Counted from the first letter of the stretch, positions 26,337 to 36,987 are shown. The stretch: 64,000 nucleotides of DNA from CAVQFB01 sp963711675 (GCA_963711675.1 CAVQFB010000019.1:62001-126000), one strand, 5' to 3'. Numbers and translations are program-made. The notes: generated by a model from the sequence alone, not told the origin.

Positions 26337-28568
26337 CTAGAGCTTCGCTTCCACTGGGCTACCTTCAAACGTCAATGCACGCGTCGTCTCCGCAAGTTTT
26401 ACTTCTATTTTCCGCGGCGCTGGTGGCAACATGCGCGACCCGTCTGCCATGCGGAGTGACAGCGTGCGGCGGGCATCACTCCATTTCATTTGTATTCCCA
26501 TCCACTCGCCTTTGCGGTAGTTGAACGATTTGCCATCATCTTCATACAAGAGGAATGATGCGTCTGCGCCGGGATAAATCGAAATCGACAACGGCCCATC
26601 CACCTTCTCGCCCGTGTGTTGCTTCACCGGTCCCAAAGGCAGAATCGATCCTGCGCGAACATAGAGCGGCATGGTGGAGAGATCTATTTCGCGAGTGATC
26701 TCCCGTCCACCTTCGATCCTCGCTCCTGTCCAGAAGTCGTACCACGCGCCGTGTGGAAGATAGACTTGACGCGACATTGCACCCTTTTCGACTACGGGCG
26801 CCACCAGCAGGTCCCGGCCCCACAGATACTCGTCATCCCGGGCGACTGCGACGGCATCGTCGGGGTAGTGGAGCCATAGCGCACGCATGATCGGCATTCC
26901 GGTTATCGTGCAATCATGCACAGCGCTGTACAGGTAGGGAAGCATCCGGTAGCGAAGCTCCAGGTACTTGCGACAGATCGGCTCGACTCGGTCATCGTGC
27001 AGTTGGCTCGCGTCCGGAATCGCGGCTCCGTCGTAGTGACTGATCTCGATCGGGCCCGGATCGCCAGTGTTCCAGCCCCAGGGCAGCCGCAGTTTCCATG
27101 CCCGGCCATGGGCGCGGAACAAGGGACAGAACGCACCAAACTGAAACCATCGCAGGTACAACTCCGCCGTGAACTCCTTGGTGGGAACGAATCCGCCAAT
27201 ATCGGTGCCCCAGAAAGGAATTCCCGTCAGGCCCGTGTTAATCGCGATGGGAATGTGAACCTTCAGCGTCTCCCACGTGGAGTACACGTCTCCCGACCAC
27301 AGAAACGAGGCATAACGCTGCATGCCAGCATAGCCATTGCGGTGCAGTGCATATGGACGCTCATTCGGTCGATCGATCTGCGGCCCTTCCCAATACATCC
27401 GGTTTCGCACCAACCGCGACGCGATGTCGAGCGGGTCGCCCTCGTCCGGCCACCAGCCGTCCACTCCCATCGCGAAGTCCTTGCGATGTGCGTTCCAGTA
27501 GCAGCCGGCCTCTTCCTCGTCGTATCGCGTCAAGTCACACCCGTCGTGAACGGTTCCGTTCAGCCGGTCTGCAAGAATTACGGCATGCAGCACGACGCGG
27601 AAATTCTGCAGGTGCAGTTGATCCAGCATCTCGGTCGGATCGGGAAAGACCCTGGAATTCCAGGCGAACGATCCGTTCTCCGTATTCCATCCTGAAGGAC
27701 AAAAGCCGGTGCCCAGGTAGATCATCGCGTCACAAGGCAGCTTCTTGTCTCGGAACGTTTTTGCCTCGGCAAGAACCTCTTCGCGGTTCGCGAGTGTCCG
27801 GTGCGATTGCTGGTATCCAAAACTCCAGAGAGGAGGCAACTCCGGGCGGCCGGTCAGCCGCGCATACTCCGCCATGATCGTGGTGGGCTCGCGCGACGCA
27901 ATAATAAAGATGTCGAGAGGGAACGTTTCGTTCGTGTTGGCAGGCTGGAATTTGCTTTCGGGACCCGTAAAGTCGAATGTGCCGAACGGCTGGTGGATGT
28001 ACATCGCCCAGCCTGCGGAACCGATGATCCATGGGATCGGCACACGCCCGCCATGGGTTCTTAGCTGGTAGCCGCCCTGACCGCTCCTCATCGGGTCGGC
28101 GGAGCCGCGGCGATCGAACTGAGCGCCGCCTTCCCCAAGCCCGAGCAGAGGGGAATTCCCAGTCAAGAACGAGACCACGCCTGACGACTGATCTACCTTG
28201 ATTGTCTGGACAGGTTCGTCTTGTGCCGTGCGAATAGTGAACGTCAGCGGATTCGCAAATACTCGAATGATCAAACTGCCGCTTCTGACGCTTTGCTCAT
28301 GCACTTCTCCACGCAGCTTCGCAATCGAAGCGCCCCACGACTCCTGTACCAGCGAGCCGTTGGAAGGAACGGCAATTGTCCGACCATCTTTGACGGGAAC
28401 TACCGTCAACCGGACAGTTTGCGCACTCACGGTGGCAATCTGAATTTCGAAATCTTGAGTTGGAACGGCGGGCCATTCCTCGGCGCCCGTGTCGCGGGGT
28501 AACAGCATAGCCGCGCAGGCGCCACCCACGGTCTTCAGCAGCTGCCGCCGGCTGCATGGTCTCGTCAT
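26337..28568 (-). CDS. GH31 glycoside hydrolase, Tat-exported
   Basis: The start was set at 28568, one base after the preceding stop, because it yields a Tat-type signal MTRPCSRRQLLKTVGGACAA; the open frame runs further back only through the upstream gene. The mature part of the 743-residue protein has the GH31 N-terminal beta-sandwich, a (beta/alpha)8 barrel with the likely nucleophile Asp375 in DGWWPDEGD, FWGTDIGGF and FRAHGR, and then C-terminal beta domains. Alpha-glucosidase and alpha-xylosidase activities are both common in the family, and the local context favours a plant cell-wall side chain. It is the last gene of the minus-strand catabolic operon. Confidence 0.88.
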   Translation of the reverse strand: MTRPCSRRQLLKTVGGACAAMLLPRDTGAEEWPAVPTQDFEIQIATVSAQTVRLTVVPVKDGRTIAVPSNGSLVQESWGASIAKLRGEVHEQSVRSGSLIIRVFANPLTFTIRTAQDEPVQTIKVDQSSGVVSFLTGNSPLLGLGEGGAQFDRRGSADPMRSGQGGYQLRTHGGRVPIPWIIGSAGWAMYIHQPFGTFDFTGPESKFQPANTNETFPLDIFIIASREPTTIMAEYARLTGRPELPPLWSFGYQQSHRTLANREEVLAEAKTFRDKKLPCDAMIYLGTGFCPSGWNTENGSFAWNSRVFPDPTEMLDQLHLQNFRVVLHAVILADRLNGTVHDGCDLTRYDEEEAGCYWNAHRKDFAMGVDGWWPDEGDPLDIASRLVRNRMYWEGPQIDRPNERPYALHRNGYAGMQRYASFLWSGDVYSTWETLKVHIPIAINTGLTGIPFWGTDIGGFVPTKEFTAELYLRWFQFGAFCPLFRAHGRAWKLRLPWGWNTGDPGPIEISHYDGAAIPDASQLHDDRVEPICRKYLELRYRMLPYLYSAVHDCTITGMPIMRALWLHYPDDAVAVARDDEYLWGRDLLVAPVVEKGAMSRQVYLPHGAWYDFWTGARIEGGREITREIDLSTMPLYVRAGSILPLGPVKQHTGEKVDGPLSISIYPGADASFLLYEDDGKSFNYRKGEWMGIQMKWSDARRTLSLRMADGSRMLPPAPRKIEVKLAETTRALTFEGSPVEAKL

Positions 28569-28569
28569 T

Positions 28570-29475
28570 TCAGGCGCTCTTTGTTTCCTTGGTGGTGGCG
28601 GAATTTCTCGGAGCAAGGGCCTCGGCAACGGCGGAAAAATCTTCGTCCCCAAATCCTTTTGCGATCGCCTCCTTGAACAGTGCGAGAGCGGCAGCCGCCG
28701 TCTGCACGGGAAGCCCATGGCGCTGACCTTCTTCCACGGCGTAGCCCAGATCCTTGGCCATCAGGCGGAGCATAAAGTTCGGCGTGAAATCGCCAGACGC
28801 CACTTTTGCGGCCACCCTCTTGACCATCGGGCTGCCGGGCACGCCCTCGGTGAGCACAGCGATGGCTTTTTCGCGATCGAGGCCGCCACGGTCGATCAAA
28901 GCGAGTCCTTCGGCGAACGATGCAGCCTGCACACCGGCCATAAAGTTGTTGATCAGCTTCATGACTGCACCACTGCCGGTCGGGCCGAACTGAATCGCAT
29001 CACGTCCGAGAACGGATAAGACCGGCCGCGCAATCTCGAGAGCCTTTTCTGATCCTCCGACCAGGAAAAGCAATTCCCCCGATGCCGCCTGCGGCTTGCT
29101 GCCCGTGACAGGCGCGTCCAGCAATTCGCATCCTTGCTGATTCGCCGCCGTGGCGAGCTCTCGCACCCATTTCACCGTGAGCGTGCTCGATTCGATAAGA
29201 GTTGTTCCCGGCCCGGAGCCGGCCAGCGCGCCATTTTCTCCGAGCCACACGGCTCGGGAAGCTGCGTCATCAGCCACCATGCTGATGACTACCTCTGAGC
29301 GCGCTGAAGCTTCGCGCGGAGTGCTCGCTACAAAGGCGCCAGCTTTAGCGAAAGGCTGGGCCTTTTCAAGATTTCGGTTGTATACCGTGAGCGGGAAACC
29401 GGAAGACAACAGGCGCCCGGCCATACCCGCTCCCATAAGGCCCAGTCCCATGATTGCAACACGTGGTTTTGACAT
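28570..29475 (-). CDS. NAD(P)-dependent beta-hydroxyacid dehydrogenase (GarR/3-HIBDH type)
   Basis: Protein of 301 residues: dinucleotide-binding GLGLMGAGMAG (10-20), substrate segment DAPVTGSKPQAASG (120-133), and catalytic Lys173 with Asn177 in VMKLINNFMAG. The family reduces tartronate semialdehyde or oxidises 3-hydroxyisobutyrate-like acids in the cytoplasm. It lies 7 bases after AraD1 and one base before the GH31 start. In this operon it may handle an aldehyde or hydroxyacid made after cleavage of a keto-deoxy sugar acid. The exact substrate cannot be read from the sequence. Confidence 0.85.
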   Translation of the reverse strand: MSKPRVAIMGLGLMGAGMAGRLLSSGFPLTVYNRNLEKAQPFAKAGAFVASTPREASARSEVVISMVADDAASRAVWLGENGALAGSGPGTTLIESSTLTVKWVRELATAANQQGCELLDAPVTGSKPQAASGELLFLVGGSEKALEIARPVLSVLGRDAIQFGPTGSGAVMKLINNFMAGVQAASFAEGLALIDRGGLDREKAIAVLTEGVPGSPMVKRVAAKVASGDFTPNFMLRLMAKDLGYAVEEGQRHGLPVQTAAAALALFKEAIAKGFGDEDFSAVAEALAPRNSATTKETKSA

Positions 29476-29482
29476 GTTTTCT

Positions 29483-30481
29483 CTACCCTAAAGGAATAAC
29501 GCTGACCAGAGCCTGGCTCGCCTGCGCGACGCGCATCGGGTTTCGCAGAGCTCGCCCAAAACCGTCGAATGCGATTTGCATGATGTCCCCATCCGCGAGC
29601 TGAATGCCCTCCCCGAAACTAAGGCCGTCTGCGCCCATGAAGTGAATGTGCACGTCCCCTGGCCGCCGATGTTCCTGGTACTTGAAATGATGGTGCTCAA
29701 TATTCTTTAAGCTATGGCACATTTCGGCTTCGCCGGAGCGAATGTTTTTCGACCACAGCTTTGTACCGCCGCGCTCAATGACGACCTCTCCCGACACTGA
29801 CTGGAACTCCGCATCCACCACAAGTTCTGGTCCAAGAGAGCAGGTGCGCAATTTCGAGCCTGCCAGATACAAATAGTTCTTCTTTTCTATTCGGTGGTCG
29901 GAAAATTCATTGCCCGTAGCCATTCCGACTCGGCGCGGGATTCCATCTGGACCGATGATATATACGCCGGCGATCTCCCCTTCTTCGCCGCCGTCCTCGC
30001 CATGCAGGGGAACATCGAGCAGCTCGCCGTGTGCACGCAACATTGTGCCCGTGCCCTTGTAGAACCACTCAGGAGGCGTGCCTATCTTCCCATCTTCCGG
30101 GCGTCCTCCCTCGATTCCCCAGCGAAACATCTTCATGCTGTCGGTGAGTTCTTCAGCCCGGGCATGCATCGACTGGCGCTCGCGAGCGCTGCCCAGGTGG
30201 GTCAGTCCGGTGCCAGAAATCAGGCAACGGGCAGGCTCGTCGGGATGGTCGATGGCCGGCAGAATTCGCCACTCCGAACTGCCGTCATAGACAGCGTCGT
30301 AAGGGAGTATTTCTTGAGTGGCTCGCTGCCGCGCGGTTTCGCTCAGACTCAACCCAGCGGAGATTGCTGTCGCGGCCAGCGAGTAAACCGAAGGGCAATC
30401 TCTGAGGAGCCTAAGGCTGGGTTCCTCGACGAGCGCGACTCGCCGAGCATTTCCGTTGCGAAGTTGGATCAGTCGCGTCAT
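29483..30481 (-). CDS. araD1: AraD1/GguC-type fumarylacetoacetase-fold enzyme
   Basis: Protein of 332 residues from the ATG at 30481 (MTRLIQLRNG); the TTG nine bases further up is less likely. The C-terminal half has the FAH-fold signature: HRRPGDVHIHFMGADGLSFGEG and metal-binding acidic residues around GIEGGRPEDG and GNEFSDHRIE. This is the AraD1 (GguC) group linked to L-arabinose use and proposed to act as 2-keto-3-deoxy-L-arabonate dehydratase, which yields alpha-ketoglutarate semialdehyde. It is 24 bases after the enolase-family gene and 7 bases before the reductase. No alpha-ketoglutarate semialdehyde dehydrogenase is in the window. Confidence 0.8.
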   Translation of the reverse strand: MTRLIQLRNGNARRVALVEEPSLRLLRDCPSVYSLAATAISAGLSLSETARQRATQEILPYDAVYDGSSEWRILPAIDHPDEPARCLISGTGLTHLGSARERQSMHARAEELTDSMKMFRWGIEGGRPEDGKIGTPPEWFYKGTGTMLRAHGELLDVPLHGEDGGEEGEIAGVYIIGPDGIPRRVGMATGNEFSDHRIEKKNYLYLAGSKLRTCSLGPELVVDAEFQSVSGEVVIERGGTKLWSKNIRSGEAEMCHSLKNIEHHHFKYQEHRRPGDVHIHFMGADGLSFGEGIQLADGDIMQIAFDGFGRALRNPMRVAQASQALVSVIPLG

Positions 30482-30505
30482 GGAATTCAATTCGGAGTTA
30501 AGGGG

Positions 30506-31695
30506 TTACAGAGCCGCGGTTCGCTCTATTACATCGAACTTCTCCAGTGCTTTCTCGTTGATGGTAAGCCCGAGCCCGTGAACATTTTCGTCGAGGTCCA
30601 CAAAGCCGTCTTTGGCGTTCGGCTCGCCATCGAAGATGTACCAGAACAGCTCGTTGCCCACTTCCACATCGACGACAGGAAAGTACTCCGCCATCGGCGA
30701 ATTCAGGCTGGCCATCACTACGTGATAGTTGTGCATCTGTCCGGCGTGCGGGATCACCGGAACCGAGTACGCTTCGGCCAGCGCGGCAATCTTCCGCGCC
30801 TGCGTGATGCCGCCAACACGATTCGTATCGAACTGGATGTAGTCCACCGCGCGCGCTTCGAGCAGATCGCGAAAACCATACAGCGTGAATTCGTGCTCGC
30901 CGCCGGCAATGGGAATTCGTCCGTGCGACTTCAATTCTGCATATCCGTGAATATCATCAGGGATCACTGGCTCTTCCAGCCATCGCAGATGAAATGGTTC
31001 GAGCAGCGGCAGCATGCGTTTGGCGTAGTCGAGCGTCCAGCCCATGTAGGCGTCCGCCATCACATCGATTTCATCGCCGACGGCCTCGCGCACGGTCCGA
31101 ACCAGGTCGACATTGCGTTGCATTCCCGCCGCTCCGTCCGTCGGTCCCCAGCCGAAGCGAAGTTTCATCGCCTTGTAGCCTTCGTCTTTGTAGCGCTTCG
31201 CCTCGGCGGCGAGTTCGCTCAGTTCGACGCTATACAGCCGGCTCGCATAGACCGGAATGCGCGGCTTGGTCCGGCCGCCAAGCAGCCGGTAGACCGGCTG
31301 CTTCGCCGATTTGCCCAGAATGTCCCACAGCGCAATATCCACCGCGCTGATCGCCGCCATGCCGATGCCCTTGCGGCCGAACGCCATCGTCTTGCGGTAC
31401 ATGTGCTGCCAGAGAAACTCGATATCCCAGGGATCTGCGCCGATCAACAGCGGCTTCAGATACAGATCGATCACCTGCTTGCGTGACCATGCGGCGCCAG
31501 CGCCGCATTGCCGATTCCGACAGGCCGTCGTCGGTGAAAATTTCGACGACCAGCCATCCGTGAAAAGTGAACGTCTCCATCGAAGCTTCGCGGCAGGGTC
31601 AGCAAGTCCATGGGATTGGTGCAGAAATGCGGCGGCAGGGGCACCGTCTTCCCTCGCCAACGACACACCCGCGTTCGAATTTCTTTGATCTTCAT
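30506..31695 (-). CDS. Mandelate-racemase/enolase-superfamily sugar-acid dehydratase (frameshifted near N-terminus)
   Basis: The start MKIKEIRTRVCRWRGKTVPL at 31695 and the body from about 31480 to 30506 lie in different frames. Between them, about 31600-31480, the expected residues PxxFD-TFTFHGWLVVEIFTDDGL-GIGNAALAP-KQVIDLYLKP jump through all three frames, so at least three indels occur within about 120 bases. The body is well kept: AMKLRFGWGPTDG, metal ligands in DVMADAYMGW, WLEEPVIPDD and IAGGEHEF, and VIPHAGQMHNYH. It belongs to the acid-sugar dehydratase branch (L-rhamnonate/talarate-like). The joined length of about 395 residues is normal. It probably dehydrates an aldonic acid in parallel with the IlvD-type enzyme. 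Confidence 0.75.
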
Positions 31696-31696
31696 C

Positions 31697-32972
31697 AAGC
31701 TCCCTGATAACTCGAGCTTCGCTCCGATATCCTTGCGGCTGAATACCGGAATCGTCGCCAGGATGACGAGAAAGCAACGACGTGAAACGTGCCTGCCAAG
31801 CTGAAAACAACACCGTAGCCAAAGCCATGATCCAGCAGGTAGCCGACGACTTCGCCCGAACACAATTCCGCCCATTGCGCCGCCGAAACCCGACCAGTCC
31901 CAGCGACCGAGCCCACAACCTTGCCCGGGAAACAAATCCGTCGGCAGCACCATGACTAGCGTCGACCACGATTGCTGCCCGAAATACGCAGGCTGAATAT
32001 CGCCAATAGCCCAGGACACGGCGACGTGCGGCACCAGCAGGATGGATGGCATCACCGCCGCGCTCAGTCCCAGCGCCACCTTTCTCGCGCATTCCAACGG
32101 AGAACTGTCGTGCGCACCAGAAAACTCGAGAACCAGCCGCCCACAAGACAGCCGATTCCTGCCGCCGCGTACGGAATCCACGCGAAGCGTTCCCACTGCC
32201 TTAATGTCAAAACCGCGAGCGTCATATAGATATTTCGGAAGCCAGAAAAGGTAGAAAGTACCAGGCCGCATCGCTCAGGAATTTCGCCGTGATCAGTCCC
32301 CATGACTCGCGGATGCGGAGCAGATCGATCCAGCGCAGATTCGCGGCGGGTCCGGCGAAGCCGCCAGACGAACTCTCTCGCTCCTCGCGACACACTCGGA
32401 TTCGCTCCTCCGGCGCGGAAGTATGACAGCCTCCACCAGACTGTCCACAAGCAAACCAACGCCTGCCAGTGATGAGAAAAATCCATCGCCAGCTCAAGGC
32501 TGTCAAGATCACGCGATCAACGGAGGGGCAGCCACCGCCCCACGGCCGTGCCTGCGTTGATGATGCCCATCGCGGTGGCGCGTTCCTTGGTCGGGAACCA
32601 CTCCGCCACCACCCGCGTGGCCGCCGGAAAGCCGCCGCCTTCGCCCATGCGCCCAGCAACAACCGGCTGACCGCCAGCATGCCAAAGCTGGCCGCCAGCG
32701 CATGGCTGGCGCAAGCCAGAGACCAGAACAACATGATCAGCGTGAACCCGCGCCGCGTTCCCAATGCGTCGGCCAGCTTCCCTCCGCCGGCGTACATAAA
32801 CGCGTACGAAAGCAGAAATGCCGACTGCAGCGTCGGAAAATTGCTCGTTCGAGAGCGGGATGTCATTGCCGATCGCGTGCATCGCGACCGGCAGGGTCTG
32901 GCGATCTAAATAACTGATGGCGATGGCTGCGCTCACCAGAACAGCGATTCTCCAGCGCACACAAGATTCTTC
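31697..32972 (-). pseudogene. MFS sugar-acid transporter, heavily frameshifted
   Basis: Pieces of one major-facilitator protein follow each other in all three minus frames: RIAVLVSAAIAISYLDRQTL (start near 32970), QSAFLLSYAFMYAGGGKLAD, LGTRRGFTLIMLFWSLACASHA, GGFPAATRVVAEWFPTKERATAMG, LSWRWIFLITG, then FAWIPYAAAGIGCLVGGW and VGWVFGEVVGYLL-like segments up to 31700. The motifs GGKLADALGTRRG and EWFPTKERATA are those of the anion:cation symporter group (hexuronate, galactonate and other sugar acids). At least eight shifts are needed. Either the region is badly sequenced or the gene is dead. The position inside the operon suggests uptake of an aldonic or uronic acid. Confidence 0.65.
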
Positions 32973-33028
32973 ATCCTCACAATCGCGTTTGGAAACTTCC
33001 CAGCTTGCTGCCAACTGGAAACGGCAAC

Positions 33029-35131
33029 TTACGCTCCGAGTACCGGAGTCCACACCTGCATGGCGGTAGCCTCCCGGTTCGCCCACGCATAGTACGGAAT
33101 AAAGCGTCAGCGGATCCCGAGCGGGTTTTGGGCGGCTCACCGCAGTGAGCGAGTAAAGAAGCCTTTCTTCGCCGAGGGAACTCGGCAACCGCGCCGGGAT
33201 GGTGAAGCACCGCCACGCCACCCAGCAGGTCCCTCTTGTATTCGGTTTGAAAGTCCTCAGCGAGTTTGCTGGTTGCCAGAGGCAATCGACACGTCGCCAG
33301 AGGTGCCACCCGGTTGATCGATTTCCTTCCATGCAGTAAATCATCGGCCCCGTTGCACGAGCGACGCGTCCGCGTATCGTCGGCTACGCGTGGATTCGCA
33401 TCGAGCAATCTCGGTCGTCATGGAAAGTTGCAGAGCCACGGTGTCACCGGGTGACCATGGCCGTCGAATCGGCCAGATACTCGCCCGGGTATCGCGCCTT
33501 GCACATTTTTGCCATTCACAGTCAACATCGCCCGATCCTCGCCCAACCCGGAATTCTGACGATAGAGCGTAAATCCGCGCTTGCGCGGGGACACCTTAAT
33601 TTGAATGTCACCATCCCATGGATATTTCGTCTTCTGCCCGATCTTCAGCGGTGTGCCGTTTTCCAGATGCCAGTCAAGCTGCGAATTATCGTATAGGTGT
33701 ACATAGACTCCATCTTTGCTGGTGCTGTAGAAGTATCCGGGAAGGGAAGCGAAGGTGCGCTCCAAGTTTGGCGGGCAACAGGTGACGTCATACCAGGGGT
33801 TGCGAATCTTGTCGCCCGTGGCAGGATCGAAGGCCAGCGGATTGCGATAGCAATACGTGACCCCGTCCAGCGACATCCCTGAATTGATCCCGTTGTACAA
33901 CGCCCGTTCGATGATGTCGGTGAAGTTGCGCCTCGCCGGTTGCCGCAAGCATGCGCCAATTCCACATCATGTTGCCAATGGCGGCACAGCTCTCACCGTA
34001 CGCCTGAGCGTTGGGAAGTTCGTAAGCATTGCCGAAGGCCTCCCGCTGGCTGCGTGCTCCGACACCCCCGGTAATATACATCTGGTGGCGCGACATGTCC
34101 TCCCACAGAACATTCAGCGTCTTCCAGTAGGCCTGATCGCCCGTCTCAAGGTAATAGTCGGTTGCACCACAACAGGCATACATCGCGCGAACAGCGTGCC
34201 CTTCGAGCTTGGTGCGCGAAGTGAACGGAGTCCCGCAGTACATATAAATGGTGCGCTGGGGCTCGATGGAAGCCCGGCTGTCGCCTTGGAGGATGTATCC
34301 GGCCAGCTCTACGTACCGGTGGTTGCCCGTTGTCCGGTATAGCTCGATCAGCGACATTTCGATTTCAGGATGCCCGGAGATAATGGGTTTCTGGTTCTGT
34401 CCCGGACCATAGGTCGGGATCAGGAAATCGTCGACGAACTTGACGCCGGCATCCATCAGCGTGGTATCGCCGGTCGCGCGGTAGTACGCAATCGCTCCCT
34501 GCAACATGTGTCCCAGGTTGTAGAGTTCGTGGCCCACTTCCTGACTCTTGGGAAGCATTCGCTCGGAAACGCGATCACCCACGTAGTACGTGTTCAGGTA
34601 GCCGCTCGGCTCCTGCACGGCCACGACTTCGCGGATCATCGACTCGGTAACGCTCCGCAACTCCGGTCGGTCGCCCGATTGCAGGGCCCACCCCACGCCC
34701 TCGGTCCATTTATAGATGTCGGAGTCGGAGAAATACGGTCCTTTCTGCGGTGCTGTGCTTTTGCCCACCAGACGACGGAAGTTGTCCATGCGACCGTGCG
34801 CCTCAAGCTGCTCTCGCATGGTCGGGATGCTGCGCTCGACGTTCGTCGTCCGGCGCTTCGACCAGAAGCCTTCATTGATCGTTACGGCGCGCACCGGCAC
34901 TGTGTGCAGCTTGGCATATGGAGAGTTGGCAAGATTCAAAACGCCTTGGTCTCTCCATGGTAGAAGCGCTCCACCGCCCGATGCCGTGTCGGACCAATTC
35001 CATCCAGCACCATGCGATGCCGGTTCTCCCAGAGCAAAGGAGAGAGCTGGGCGAATCAGGCAGGAAGCCGCTGCGGAGGAAGCCGCGGTCGTAAGAAAGC
35101 GTCGCCGGGAGACATTGCCCTTGGTTTTCAT
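33029..35131 (-). CDS. GH127 beta-L-arabinofuranosidase (DUF1680), Tat-exported, frameshifted 3' half
   Basis: The start at 35131 follows AAGGAG and gives a Tat signal (NVSRRRFLTTAASSAAAS). The N-terminal (alpha/alpha) barrel is intact to about 33940 and includes AYGESCAAIG, which holds the Glu and Cys of the metal site. After a shift near 33935 the next frame has NFTDIIERALYNGINSG and VTCCPPNLERTFASLPGYFY, whose Cys pair supplies the nucleophile and a zinc ligand. Further shifts near 33480, 33300 and 33150 precede the C-terminus IPYYAWANRE...VWTPVLGA, stop at 33029. It should release L-arabinose from beta-arabinofuranosyl chains. It is the first gene of the minus-strand catabolic operon, with a LacI-type operator 47 bases upstream. 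Confidence 0.85.
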
Positions 35132-35177
35132 GGAAGAGCTCCTTTCTGTAGGCGTGTTGCGCCGATGGTTAGGATAG

Positions 35178-35191
35178 AGTACACGTTTACT
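35178..35191. promoter_or_regulatory. LacI-type operator (AGTACACGTTTACT)
   Basis: Palindrome with central CG, six of seven arm positions paired, extended by one more pair (G...C) on each side. It lies 46-60 bases before the GH127 start at 35131, in the right place to block transcription of the six-gene operon that ends at 26337. Confidence 0.62.
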
Positions 35192-35238
35192 CAGCGGAAC
35201 GAAAAGGGGCCGCTAAAAACTTTCAATTGAGCCCGGAA

Positions 35239-36825
35239 CTATTCGCTGGCCGCTGCGCTGTCCTTGACCAGCCGGAGGCGCTGGCGGGAGTTCCCCTGCC
35301 GCTCCTCGTCATTCAACCGGTTCAGCGTTGCCAGCATCGCGCTAGCCTGCTCGGCATTTCCTTTTTTTCGGTACACGATCGCCAGCTGCGAATAGGCAGT
35401 CTTCTCCTCGGGATTAAGGGCTCGCGCTCGCTCGAGGTGTTGCTGTGCGTCATCCAGACGGTTTTCTTTCAGATAGATCTTGCCCAGATCAATCTGTGCC
35501 GCAGGAAACTTCGCATTCAACTTGACCGACTTCTCGAGGGCGACCTTCGCCTCCGCAAACGTGGCATCGCCGGGTGCCGCCCCGGAACGAAGCAACGCTT
35601 CACCCAGTAGATATTGGAGCGTGTAGTCGTTCGGTTTTTCTTTCGTTCGTTGGCGCAGGGTCTTGATCGCTTCCGGAAGGCTGCCCCGTTGCATATAGCT
35701 TACGCCGAGAGCCACGTAGCTCAGGTTCTTCTCCGGCGCCAGACTGCTGGCCAGCTGAAAGTCCTGATCCGCCAGATCGAAGTGGTTCATCATCGCCTCA
35801 ATCACGCCGCGCTGGAAAATCAGGCGATCGGATTGCGGATGGTAGTGAAGGCCGACTTTTATGACCTCGAGTCCCAGATCGTAGGCTTCGTTGTTCGTGC
35901 ACAGCGTCGCCAGATCGACATAGTTGCTTTCGTCCGCGGGATCCAGCTGCGTCGCTTCTCTTAGAGCGTTGATGGCGTCCTGCGTCTGATTGTTGCCCTG
36001 ATAGGCTTCGGCGAGCAGGTTGTCGAGTTCCGCAGTTTTGTGGCTGCGATCGGCCGCCGCTTTCAACACGTCGATCGCCTTGGCAAACTCTTTCGTTTGC
36101 ACATAGCAGAGCGCAAGATTGAAAGCGGCGTCGTAGGAATCGGGATACTTTGCACCCACGGCCCGAAAATAGGGAATCGCTTGCTGATACAGTTCATGAC
36201 GCGCCAGCGCCAGTCCGAGAGCGAATTGAGTCCGAGGCGCGAGCTTTTCCTGATCCAAATCTCGCAGTGCGTCCAATCCTCGCTGTTGTTGGCCGGTTTC
36301 CAGATAACACTCAACCAACTTCGCCCCGACCGCGGGGTCTTTCTGCAAATCACCGGACCGTTCCCAGTGACCCGCGGCTGCTCGGTATTCGTGCCGCGTG
36401 TATGCGATCTCGCCGAGATAGGCGTGAATCACCGGATCGTTCGGCGCGAGCGCCACCGCCTCGGTGAGATGTTTCTGTGCGGATGCGACGTCTTTTTTCC
36501 CGAACTCGTTGATCGCCAGATTCTTGAGCGCCGGATAGAAATGAGGATCGATCTGGAGTGCGTGCTTGAACTCCTGATCCGCCGCCGCAACATCGCCTTT
36601 ACCGGTAAGCGCAATTCCCATCAGATTTCGTGCCTTCAAATTGTTGGGTTCGGTTTCGAGAAGTTGCTTGAGCAACGCGATTCCCTGGTCCCACTGCCCC
36701 TGCCGGACGAGCGCCCCAGCCTGCGAGTAATCCGTGAGGGTTTGAGCTGCAACGGGGGCCGCAGCCAGCAGAAGCCGATATGCAACTGCGGCGGTGAGCA
36801 GCAACCGCGACCAACTAACCGTCAT
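35239..36825 (-). CDS. Exported TPR-repeat protein, copy 1
   Basis: Protein of 528 residues from ATG 36825 (AGGAAA eight bases upstream), with a signal peptide ending AAAPVAAQT. The rest is about thirteen tandem tetratricopeptide repeats (examples: NLKARNLMGIALTGKGDVAAADQEFKHA region near 60, and AQIDLGKIYLKENRLDDAQQHLERA near 460). Such solenoids bind partner proteins or glycans in the periplasm or at the surface. It is followed by a TonB receptor transcribed in the same direction further upstream. A similar protein (51293) stands next to the second receptor/CRTAC pair, so a role in that system is likely but unproven. Confidence 0.85.
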   Translation of the reverse strand: MTVSWSRLLLTAAVAYRLLLAAAPVAAQTLTDYSQAGALVRQGQWDQGIALLKQLLETEPNNLKARNLMGIALTGKGDVAAADQEFKHALQIDPHFYPALKNLAINEFGKKDVASAQKHLTEAVALAPNDPVIHAYLGEIAYTRHEYRAAAGHWERSGDLQKDPAVGAKLVECYLETGQQQRGLDALRDLDQEKLAPRTQFALGLALARHELYQQAIPYFRAVGAKYPDSYDAAFNLALCYVQTKEFAKAIDVLKAAADRSHKTAELDNLLAEAYQGNNQTQDAINALREATQLDPADESNYVDLATLCTNNEAYDLGLEVIKVGLHYHPQSDRLIFQRGVIEAMMNHFDLADQDFQLASSLAPEKNLSYVALGVSYMQRGSLPEAIKTLRQRTKEKPNDYTLQYLLGEALLRSGAAPGDATFAEAKVALEKSVKLNAKFPAAQIDLGKIYLKENRLDDAQQHLERARALNPEEKTAYSQLAIVYRKKGNAEQASAMLATLNRLNDEERQGNSRQRLRLVKDSAAASE

Positions 36826-36923
36826 TCGGTGGTTTCCTGATTCGCTCAAGGGATGTTTGCGAAGCCGATCGTATCACGGTGAATTCTTCCCTCGAGTTGC
36901 GACCCGCGATGGGGATTCCAGCA

Positions 36924-36958
36924 TAAGAAAAAATCCTCCCCAGGTTTCCCTGGGGAGG
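36924..36958 (-). terminator. Rho-independent terminator of TonB receptor 1
   Basis: On the minus strand, CCTCCCCAGG, loop GAAA, CCTGGGGAGG is followed by ATTTTTTCTTA. The 10-bp stem is perfect and begins 30 bases after the receptor stop at 36988. It separates the receptor from the TPR gene downstream. Confidence 0.88.
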
Positions 36959-36987
36959 TAGTGGGGTGTGTGGGGTGCGATGCGTGG

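Noticed and set aside
29894..31486. A 530-codon open frame on the plus strand
   Set aside because: It lies wholly opposite AraD1 and the enolase-family gene, both with clear catalytic motifs. The predicted protein shows no motif, signal or family resemblance; high GC content produces such antisense frames.
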